A DNA stretch of 6,065 nucleotides, taken from positions 1 to 6,065 of the forward strand of contig CAYUXW010000055.1 in the NCBI GenBank assembly GCA_964449115.1, read 5' to 3'. Below are positions 1 through 5,256 of the stretch, piece after piece. The notes below the pieces were generated by a model, which worked only from the letters and a program-made list of their open reading frames with translations, ran no database searches and was not told the DNA's origin. Every line of letters begins with the position of its first letter. Position 1 is the first letter of the stretch. The position numbers and the translations under genes are program-made. The DNA is from UBA1783 sp964449115. Its GTDB lineage: Bacteria > Bacillota_I > Bacilli_A > Erysipelotrichales > Erysipelotrichaceae.

Positions 1-63
1 GGACGGCTAGAAAGGAAAAATCAATATAGGCATCCCTATATTGATAATACGAGAAACATATGA
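1..63 (+). CDS. Possible C-terminal end of an upstream gene overlapping the nagA start
   Basis: Frame 1 is open from the window edge to a TGA at 61-63, which overlaps the nagA ATG as ATGA, an arrangement typical of translationally coupled operon genes. The encoded tail is polar and ends RHPYIDNTRNI; I do not recognise the family. In favour: nagA has only a weak SD of its own (GAGA at 51-54), unlike the other genes here, which fits coupling to an upstream reading frame. Against: 20 open codons can arise by chance, a perfect inverted repeat at 20-45 lies inside the stretch, and frame 2 offers a rival upstream stop (TAG at 8-10). An amino-sugar gene or GntR-type regulator would be usual upstream of nagA, but the tail shows no signature for either. 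Confidence 0.3.
   Translation, partial: GRLERKNQYRHPYIDNTRNI
20..45. repeat. Perfect 11-bp inverted repeat upstream of nagA
   Basis: Arms ATCAATATAGG (20-30) and CCTATATTGAT (35-45) are perfectly complementary around a CATC loop (31-34). On the plus strand no T-tract follows, so it is not an obvious terminator of an upstream gene. On the minus strand the stem is followed by five T's, but no minus-strand gene is visible to use it. It ends 14 nt before the nagA ATG, so it may be a regulator's operator or an mRNA leader hairpin. It does not resemble the TGGTNTAGACCA-type site known for GntR-family NagR/DasR regulators. Confidence 0.6.
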
Positions 64-1265
64 TAATTTATTGTGACAGAATTTATATGGAAGATGGTCT
101 TAAAGATGGCTATCTGATAGTGGAAAATGAAAAGTTCTCAAGCTTTCAACCAAAAGAAAATAATCTGAAAGCTGACAGGGATTTTTCAGGTTACAGAATT
201 ATTCCTGGCATCATCGACACTCACAACCATGGTTATTTCGGCTATGATTTATTAAGAGGAAAAAGCGAAGCTTTTAATCTGACTGGCTATTTAAAAGCTT
301 TAGCTTCTTGTGGAGTAACTGGCGTTTTTCCAACTTGTGATACTGATATCGAAACAATTAAAAAAGTAGCTAACTACTGTGACCCTGAAAAGAAAACACC
401 AAATATTCTGGGAATTCATCTAGAAGGACCTTGGGGTGCCAGAGTTGGAGAAAAAGGAGTTAATACTGGCTATCCAAAAGTTGATATGAAGCTGGCTGAA
501 GAGTTTTTAAAAACTGCAGGTGGCAAATTGAAATTAATTGACATCGCTCCCGAAGTAGAAGGCGCTATCGAAGCTATTGATTTTTTTGTGAAAAATAACG
601 TTAAAGTAGGAGCTTATCATACCAATGCCAATTATGCTCAGGCCAGTGCTGGAATAGATGCCGGTATTACTGTAGCTACTCACTTAGGTAATGTAATGAC
701 TGGTTTGCATCATCGTGACATCGGTACTCTTGGAGCCTGCTTAATGCGAGATGAGGTAGATTGTGAAATAATCTGTGATGGTTTACATGTATGTCTGGAA
801 ATGATTGAGCTGTATTTCAGAATCAAAGATTATTCACGCTTTATCATGATTTCTGATAATGTCAGTTTCGCTGGACTGCCTGAAGGAAAGTATAGGGGCA
901 TGAGTGATGATCCAAAAAGTGATAGACAATTCATTTATATCGACGATCAAGGTTTTGTTTTGTCTGATACCGGAAGATTATCAGGCAGCTCAAAACCAGT
1001 AATCTACGGCATTAAAAACCTGGTCGAAAAACTTAACATACCTTTAGAAACAGTTATAAAAATGTCCAGTTTGAATCCTGCCAGAAAATATGGCTTCGAA
1101 AAAGAAAAAGGCAGTATAAAAATAGGCAAGGATTGTGACTTTGTGGTTATTGATGATGATTATCAGGTTATTGAAACCTATTGCCAGGGAAATAAAATAT
1201 ACGATATCAAAGATAATAAAATATTGTATAACGAAGATTTTATCAGAAGTCGTAAATTAGATTAG
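60..1265 (+). CDS. nagA: N-acetylglucosamine-6-phosphate deacetylase-like amidohydrolase
   Basis: Cytosolic enzyme that removes acetate from N-acetylglucosamine-6-phosphate to give glucosamine-6-phosphate, which then enters glycolysis through NagB or is reused for wall precursors. The 401-residue protein is near the usual family length (380-400). It shows the metal-dependent amidohydrolase pattern: HxH at H55/H57 in IDTHNHG, the HLEGP loop at 120-124 with metal ligand E122, H187 in AYHTNA, H208 in THLGN, HHRD at 217-220, DGLH at 240-243, and the catalytic Asp D266 in MISDN. The C-terminal LSGSS (308-312) and SLNPA (337-341) are also typical. Small departures from the common motifs (THLGNVM for THLFNAM) leave room for a related substrate such as N-acetylgalactosamine-6-phosphate. 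ATG 60 is the first start after in-frame stops at 27-29, 42-44 and 45-47. The SD is weak. No signal peptide is seen. The gene is followed at once by a terminator. Confidence 0.9.
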   Translation: MIIYCDRIYMEDGLKDGYLIVENEKFSSFQPKENNLKADRDFSGYRIIPGIIDTHNHGYFGYDLLRGKSEAFNLTGYLKALASCGVTGVFPTCDTDIETIKKVANYCDPEKKTPNILGIHLEGPWGARVGEKGVNTGYPKVDMKLAEEFLKTAGGKLKLIDIAPEVEGAIEAIDFFVKNNVKVGAYHTNANYAQASAGIDAGITVATHLGNVMTGLHHRDIGTLGACLMRDEVDCEIICDGLHVCLEMIELYFRIKDYSRFIMISDNVSFAGLPEGKYRGMSDDPKSDRQFIYIDDQGFVLSDTGRLSGSSKPVIYGIKNLVEKLNIPLETVIKMSSLNPARKYGFEKEKGSIKIGKDCDFVVIDDDYQVIETYCQGNKIYDIKDNKILYNEDFIRSRKLD

Positions 1266-1295
1266 AAAAGCAATCCCTTCAAAAGGATTGCTTTT
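1266..1295. terminator. Bidirectional intrinsic terminator between nagA and the VWA gene
   Basis: GCAATCC (1270-1276) pairs with GGATTGC (1285-1291) around an 8-nt loop. AAAA (1266-1269) on one side and TTTTT (1292-1296) on the other extend the stem and give a U-tract on each strand. It starts immediately after the nagA stop and lies 25 nt downstream of the VWA stop on the minus strand, so it can serve both convergent genes. Confidence 0.85.
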
Positions 1296-1319
1296 TCAAA
1301 ACCCTAAAAACCCTGAGAG

Positions 1320-1955
1320 TTATTTTTGTTTTCTTTTTTCGTAATCTTCTCTGACTGACTTTAAGCTTTTTGATTGAACCCTGCCGTCGCTTCTTACATC
1401 AGAAATAGCTTCACTTAAAGAATAATATGCCATTTTGATTCCTTTACTATCATTATGATAGTCAGCAGCACTGGCACTATCTACTCCAATTGTTTCAGCT
1501 GTTTCTACCGCATCAATGTTGGCGCCTAAGAAAACAAATTCCCATCCTGCTTCTTTCTTGTCATTTATCATTTGTTTTACTTTTTTGCTGGAATATTCCT
1601 TAGAAGCATTTTCATAACCATCAGTGATAATTATTATAATGACATTGTAGTCTTTCTGATGTTTAACGATGTTTTCCATTTTCTTAATAGTCAAACCTAC
1701 CGCATCCAATAAAGCAGTGCAGCCTCTGGTAAAATACTGTGTTTCATCCATTGCCCCAACTTTATCGATACTTAAATGATCGTGTAACAACTCATATCTA
1801 TCATCAAATAGAACTGTCGTTACATAAGCTTCACCTTTTTCAGCTTTTTGTTTTTTCAGCATTCCATTAAAACCACCAATAGTATCTGATTCAAGACCAG
1901 ACATTGAGCCACTTCTGTCTATTATAAAGACAATTTCTGTTAATTTTTCTTTCAT
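1320..1955 (-). CDS. Small cytosolic VWA-domain protein with complete MIDAS motif
   Basis: A 211-residue protein made almost wholly of one von Willebrand factor A domain. The metal-ion-dependent adhesion site is complete: DxSxS at D13-S15-S17 (IDRSGSMSG), the conserved Thr T80 in RGCTALLDA, and the Asp D112 in the hydrophobic strand IIIIITDGYEN. The core strands (8-12, 45-50, 105-111, 138-144) are in the expected order, ending with WEFVFLGANIDA. No signal peptide or membrane segment is seen, so it should act in the cytosol, unlike secreted VWA adhesins; Mg-dependent protein binding is the inferred role. I recall near-identical motifs (SGLESDTIGGFNGM, RGCTALLDA, GWEF-F-GANIDA) in uncharacterised firmicute proteins. 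The start is set by a canonical SD AGGAGGA at 1963-1969, 7 nt before ATG. That SD sits inside a hairpin. The gene lies 77 nt downstream of the macro-HTH gene on the same strand, so co-transcription is likely. Function unknown. Confidence 0.88.
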   Translation of the reverse strand: MKEKLTEIVFIIDRSGSMSGLESDTIGGFNGMLKKQKAEKGEAYVTTVLFDDRYELLHDHLSIDKVGAMDETQYFTRGCTALLDAVGLTIKKMENIVKHQKDYNVIIIIITDGYENASKEYSSKKVKQMINDKKEAGWEFVFLGANIDAVETAETIGVDSASAADYHNDSKGIKMAYYSLSEAISDVRSDGRVQSKSLKSVREDYEKRKQK

Positions 1956-1961
1956 GTAAAA

Positions 1962-1989
1962 ATCCTCCTATCTTTTACAATAGAAGGAT
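1962..1989 (-). promoter_or_regulatory. Hairpin sequestering the VWA gene ribosome-binding site
   Basis: Read on the minus strand, ATCCTTCTAT (1989-1980) pairs with ATAGGAGGAT (1971-1962) over 10 bp, with an 8-nt loop (1979-1972). The whole SD AGGAGGA (1969-1963) lies in the 3' arm. The only non-Watson-Crick pair (1967/1984) is a G-U wobble in the minus-strand RNA but would be a C-A mismatch on the plus strand, so the structure favours the transcribed strand. Translation of the VWA gene may therefore need the stem opened, by upstream ribosomes, heat, an RNA or a protein. This is inferred; the alternative is a DNA operator or chance. Confidence 0.55.
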
Positions 1990-1993
1990 AACA

Positions 1994-2021
1994 TTTATAT
2001 ATTTCTAAGTGGTCTCTTCAA
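1994..2021 (-). promoter_or_regulatory. Candidate internal promoter for the VWA gene
   Basis: On the minus strand TTGAAG (2021-2016) is followed after 16 nt by TATAAA (1999-1994), a fair sigma-A match. Transcription would start near 1987, placing the SD-masking hairpin at the very 5' end of a short leader. In AT-rich sequence such matches also arise by chance, and the gene could depend on read-through from the macro gene instead. Confidence 0.4.
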
Positions 2022-2032
2022 AAGGGACATTT

Positions 2033-3076
2033 TTAAATCGAGCCTAATTGTTTCTGATCATACTGAAACAGCAGTTCATTTACCTCATAAATATTATAAA
2101 TTTCATTATTCAGGCAATATTCGACAATTATATCTGCGGTATTCGATTTAGATAAAGAGTATCCTGCCTTTAGTAGCAGATCATCAGTCTGTGGCACGCT
2201 TAATCGCAAAGCAAATGCCAGGGCGATGGCGGTAGATTTTGATGGTTGATAATCATCCGAAGATCTAAGTTTAGAAAACAGTCTTCTATCCAGATTCGCT
2301 CTTTTATATACATCAGAATCCTTATAACCTTTTTCATCAATAAGATTTAATACTGTCTTTGAAAAAGAGATGTCCATATTATCCAAAATATCATCTAAAT
2401 CATATCCACTGCAGGCATCAATAGTATAAAAAGCTTCCTGATACAGAACTTTTTCTTCTGGGGCCTCTTTGATTACGGTTTCTTTTTCTAAAGCATCTTC
2501 TAGAGACCATTTTGTAGTCATGGCAAATAATCTAGAGCGCTGTTTTTGACGCCTTTCTTCTAAAACTGTTTTGCCTATCAGACGATGCAGTCGAGGATAT
2601 TTTATTTTTTTACTTTTTTCTTCTGGTAGTAAAACCAACTTTACATCTAAATCATGCTCTTCAATAAACCTTCCAATGGTTTTTATCGCTACCTCTAAAG
2701 CTACATGATGGGGAAAACCATTAGCTCCAGCTGATATCAGAGGAAAAGAAATGCTTTCAGCTTCCAATTCAACAGCTTTGTTTAAAGCATTGTTGTAAGT
2801 GTCAGCCAGTAGAGTTTCATTATTAAAATCTTCATCATAAACAGGCCCTACAGCATGAATAATATATTTACTCAAATCAAAACCAGAAGTAACCGCTACC
2901 TCTGTCGTATTAACATAACTATACTTTTGCAGAGCATTTTTAAGTATTCGTTTCCCTACTTTTTCAAAAACAGCTAGACTATTACCACCACTGGCAATCA
3001 TCCTGTTATTATTTGAACTGACAATAACATCTGTTTTCTGATCAACAATATTTCCTGTTATAATCTCTAATGGCAT
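2033..3076 (-). CDS. Macro-domain protein with C-terminal HTH-like domain
   Basis: A 347-residue cytosolic protein. Residues 1-152 form a macro domain, the fold that binds or hydrolyses ADP-ribose and its derivatives: LEIITGNIVDQKTDVIV at the start, IIHAVGPVY (72-80) and SFPLISAGANGFP (110-122). The phosphate-binding first loop is altered: the usual NAANxxLxGGGVxxAIH region reads SSNNN...ASGGNSLAVF (20-37), so hydrolase activity is doubtful and ligand reading is equally possible. A basic linker (153-215) leads to a conserved C-terminal region (about 225-347). Its 236-306 part, with NLDRRLFSKLRS and PSKSTAIALAFAL, resembles a lambda-repressor/XRE-like helical bundle, and the closing VNELLFQYDQ is typical of the same architecture as I recall it from other gut firmicutes. 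Older annotation calls such proteins Appr-1-p processing enzymes. The start is fixed by SD GAAGGTGA (3083-3090), 6-7 nt before ATG. It is the first gene of a likely operon with the VWA gene. Domain call firm; physiological role unknown. Confidence 0.88.
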   Translation of the reverse strand: MPLEIITGNIVDQKTDVIVSSNNNRMIASGGNSLAVFEKVGKRILKNALQKYSYVNTTEVAVTSGFDLSKYIIHAVGPVYDEDFNNETLLADTYNNALNKAVELEAESISFPLISAGANGFPHHVALEVAIKTIGRFIEEHDLDVKLVLLPEEKSKKIKYPRLHRLIGKTVLEERRQKQRSRLFAMTTKWSLEDALEKETVIKEAPEEKVLYQEAFYTIDACSGYDLDDILDNMDISFSKTVLNLIDEKGYKDSDVYKRANLDRRLFSKLRSSDDYQPSKSTAIALAFALRLSVPQTDDLLLKAGYSLSKSNTADIIVEYCLNNEIYNIYEVNELLFQYDQKQLGSI

Positions 3077-3118
3077 TATTATTCACCTTCTTTATATTTA
3101 TTATTACATATTTTTTCA

Positions 3119-3147
3119 TTTATATCACCAGCTGATATTCGGTTTAA
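3119..3147 (-). promoter_or_regulatory. Extended -10 promoter for the macro-VWA pair
   Basis: On the minus strand TGATATAAA (3127-3119) gives an extended -10 (TGnTATAAA), with a weak -35 TTAAAC (3147-3142) at 17 nt. A transcript would begin near 3112, leaving a leader of about 35 nt that contains the strong SD. The -35 overlaps that of the divergent glycosyltransferase promoter, and an inverted repeat covers the -10. Confidence 0.5.
3122..3138. repeat. Small inverted repeat over the macro-gene -10 (possible operator)
   Basis: ATATCA (3122-3127) and TGATAT (3133-3138) are perfect inverted half-sites separated by CCAGC. The first half-site coincides with the extended -10 of the macro-gene promoter, a position where a bound regulator would block RNA polymerase. 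The HTH-like domain of the macro protein is one candidate binder. Six-base arms are short, so chance is possible. Confidence 0.35.
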
Positions 3148-3171
3148 ATTTCAGCCAAAAAATGGTATGCT
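3143..3171 (+). promoter_or_regulatory. Candidate promoter for the glycosyltransferase pair
   Basis: TTTAAA (3143-3148), 17 nt spacing, then TATGCT (3166-3171) preceded by TG at 3163-3164 (TGGTATGCT) form an extended -10 sigma-A-like promoter. The start site would be near 3178, giving a leader of about 68 nt. Its -35 shares bases with the oppositely oriented -35 of the macro gene. It is a better match than TTGAAA-TTTAAT at 3196-3226, where the 19-nt spacer is too long. Confidence 0.4.
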
Positions 3172-3245
3172 AATTAATAGAAGAGAATGTAAAATTTGAA
3201 AAAAATGTTTCTACATCAACTTTAATTAATGAAAGGAAAAAGAAA

Positions 3246-4226
3246 ATGAAGATTAGTATAATTGTACCTGTTTATAATATTGGTGATCACATTTCTAAAT
3301 GTTTAGACAGTCTGACAAACCAAACTTACGAAAATATTGAAATTATTATTATTGATAATAATTCTAGTGATAACTCTATAGAAGTTTGTCAGGAATATGC
3401 CAAAAAAGACGAAAGAATAAAAATCTATCATCAACCTATACAGGGAGTCTCTCATGCCAGAAATCTCGGTTTACAAAAAGCTACTGGAGATTTAATCGGC
3501 TTTGTTGATGGAGATGATTTTACTGATGTTAATATGTATAAATTGATGACTGAGCAGCTTTTTAAACTTAATACCGATGTAGTAGTTTGTAATGCTTATG
3601 TACTCAAAGGAGATTTGAAATATATAAGAATTTCATTTAATCAATCCAAAATCAATAAAGTCTTAACTGACAGAGATATTTTCGATTATATTTTTTCTAG
3701 CAGTGGGGTCTTATGGAATACATTAATGAAAAAAGAAGTTGTAAAAGATTTGGTTTTTAGAGCGGACGTTGCCTATGGCGAGGACCAGTTATTTTTACTG
3801 GAATGCCTAAATAAAGCAAATAGTGCCAGCATCTTAGATATACCGTTATACTATTATTATGCCTCTAGAGAAGGAAATGTTGTTTCCAGCAAACCGGATC
3901 AGCGCTCCTTAAAATTCTTAGATGTTTCTAATGAAGTTATTGATTTCTTATTAAAAAAAGAATATCCATCTATGGCTATTTCCAGAGCTGTAAACACAGC
4001 TACAGAGACCTTGCAGAAATTTACTGCCAATGATGATAATCCACTTTATTCAGCTCATTTAGAAAAGATTGAGATTTTATTTAAGAAATTTTCTTTAGCT
4101 CATTCTATTGCTTTCATTAAAGACAGCAATTATAACTTTAACAAGAAGTTGATTTATTCTGTTTTAAAGATTTCCCCAAAACTATATTTGATTTTAGATC
4201 CGCTATATAAAGAACTAAAAAAATAA
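3246..4226 (+). CDS. Family 2 glycosyltransferase (first of tandem pair)
   Basis: A 326-residue GT-A fold enzyme that should move a sugar from a nucleotide-sugar donor to a growing surface polymer. It opens directly with the family strand ISIIVPVYN. D37 in IIIDNNSSD binds the nucleotide (the usual DDGS reads DNNS here), the metal-binding DxD is D88-G-D90 in FVDGDD, and the likely base region is GED at 178-180. ARNLG (71-75) is the common conserved stretch. The first 220 residues align without gaps to the next gene. The last 40 or so residues are hydrophobic and basic (LIYSVLKISPKLYLILDPLYK), suggesting membrane-surface attachment rather than a true span. SD AAAGGA lies at 3232-3237, 8 nt before ATG. 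Only 20 nt separate it from the second gene, so the two form an operon. Donor and acceptor cannot be told from sequence; capsule, exopolysaccharide and teichoic-acid decoration are all possible. Confidence 0.9.
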   Translation: MKISIIVPVYNIGDHISKCLDSLTNQTYENIEIIIIDNNSSDNSIEVCQEYAKKDERIKIYHQPIQGVSHARNLGLQKATGDLIGFVDGDDFTDVNMYKLMTEQLFKLNTDVVVCNAYVLKGDLKYIRISFNQSKINKVLTDRDIFDYIFSSSGVLWNTLMKKEVVKDLVFRADVAYGEDQLFLLECLNKANSASILDIPLYYYYASREGNVVSSKPDQRSLKFLDVSNEVIDFLLKKEYPSMAISRAVNTATETLQKFTANDDNPLYSAHLEKIEILFKKFSLAHSIAFIKDSNYNFNKKLIYSVLKISPKLYLILDPLYKELKK

Positions 4227-4246
4227 TAGTCAGAAAGGAATTTGAT

Positions 4247-5230
4247 ATGAAAATAAGTATTATTGTACCTGTTTATAATGTCGAAAAACAACTTCCAAAA
4301 TGTTTGGACAGTCTAATAAATCAAACTTATAAAAATATTGAAATCAATCTTATTGATAATAATTCAACTGATGATTCTTTAAAAATTTGTCAAAAATACG
4401 CTGAAAAAGATCAGAGAATTAAAATTTATCATCAACCCCTGCAAGGAGCCGCAAACGCCAGAAATCTTGGCTTAGAAAAGGCTACTGGCGAGTTAATTGG
4501 TTTTGTTGATAGCGACGACTATGCTGATTTAAATATGTATCAGTTATTAATTGAGCAACTTATCCATTTAAATAGTGATATCGTTGTTTGTAACGCCTAT
4601 ACACTCACCGAAGACAGTAAGTTTCTCAGGACAAGTTTTAATCCTGAAAAAACAGGCGTTGAATTAACTGGTGATGATATACTAAATTGCATCTATTCCA
4701 GAACTGGAGTAATATGGAATACCCTGATGAAAAGAGAAGTTATTGGAGATTTAAAGTTTCATAACCATATTCTTTATGGTGAAGATTTATTGTTTTTACT
4801 GGAAGTTTTAGGCAAGGCAAAGTCAGCCAGCATTTTAGATAAACCTTTATATTACTACTATGTAACCAGAGAAGGAAATTTACTCTCAAGTAGAATAGAT
4901 AAGCGTTCTTTACAATTTTTAGAAATCAATTTAATGTCTATAGATTATTTAAGAAAGCGTAATCTTATTTCTTTATCTATTGATAGAACTATTAAATCAG
5001 CAACTGAAGTAATTAGAAAGATGACTGCAGATGATGATAAGCAATTGGTCAAAAAGCATAAAGATGTTATTAAAATTTTATTTAAGCAGTTTTCTTTTAA
5101 GGAATTTATGAATTTTATTCTTTATGGTGAAGCTTCAAAAGTTAGAAAGCTGATATTATTATTTTTAAAATTAGCTCCAACATTGTACATTGCGATGTAT
5201 CCTTATTATAAAAAGTTGTCAAAGAGATAA
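4247..5230 (+). CDS. Family 2 glycosyltransferase (second of tandem pair)
   Basis: A 327-residue paralogue of the preceding gene, the same length within one residue. By hand count about 65% of the first 220 residues are identical with no gaps (142 of 220), falling sharply beyond about residue 280. The motifs are retained: ISIIVPVYN at 3-11, D37 in LIDNNSTD, DxD at D88-S-D90 (FVDSDD), and GED at 178-180. The C-terminal 45 residues are unlike the first copy and carry a stronger hydrophobic run (KLILLFLKLAPTLYIAMYPYY, about 301-321), probably membrane-associating. SD AAAGGAA at 4234-4240 precedes ATG. Both copies keep their catalytic residues, so neither looks decayed; successive transfers in one polymer repeat, or different acceptors, are the natural readings. 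It ends at a bidirectional terminator. Specificity unknown. Confidence 0.9.
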   Translation: MKISIIVPVYNVEKQLPKCLDSLINQTYKNIEINLIDNNSTDDSLKICQKYAEKDQRIKIYHQPLQGAANARNLGLEKATGELIGFVDSDDYADLNMYQLLIEQLIHLNSDIVVCNAYTLTEDSKFLRTSFNPEKTGVELTGDDILNCIYSRTGVIWNTLMKREVIGDLKFHNHILYGEDLLFLLEVLGKAKSASILDKPLYYYYVTREGNLLSSRIDKRSLQFLEINLMSIDYLRKRNLISLSIDRTIKSATEVIRKMTADDDKQLVKKHKDVIKILFKQFSFKEFMNFILYGEASKVRKLILLFLKLAPTLYIAMYPYYKKLSKR

Positions 5231-5256
5231 AAAAGTTGTTTCAAAACAACTTTTTT
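5229..5256. terminator. Bidirectional intrinsic terminator between the glycosyltransferases and the cytidylyltransferase
   Basis: GTTGTT (5235-5240) pairs with AACAAC (5245-5250) around a TCAA loop. Flanking A6 and T6-7 runs extend the stem to 12 bp and give a U-tract on either strand. It touches the stop codons of both convergent genes: TAA at 5228-5230 on plus and TAA at 5258-5256 on minus. Confidence 0.85.

Noticed and set aside
8..10. TAG as the end of an upstream gene in frame 2
   Set aside because: Only two codons are visible before it, so it cannot be supported over the frame-1 reading; noted only as the rival possibility.
2012..2034. Terminator-like hairpin after the macro gene (GTCTCT / AGGGAC followed by T5 on the plus strand)
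   Set aside because: The T-tract and the wobble pair favour the plus strand, where no gene ends. On the minus strand the wobble becomes a C-A mismatch and no U-tract follows, so it would not terminate the macro gene transcript.
3196..3226. TTGAAA ... TTTAAT as promoter of the glycosyltransferases
   Set aside because: The spacer is 19 nt, too long for a normal sigma-A promoter; the extended -10 pair at 3143-3171 fits better.
3171..3230. Direct repeat TAATTAAT at 3171-3178 and 3223-3230
   Set aside because: Eight-base AT-only repeats are expected by chance in such AT-rich intergenic DNA.
3246..5230. Glycosyltransferase pair as part of a defence island with the macro-VWA genes
   Set aside because: They are on opposite strands with separate promoters and have ordinary surface-polysaccharide motifs; beyond a possibly shared -35 nothing links them functionally.
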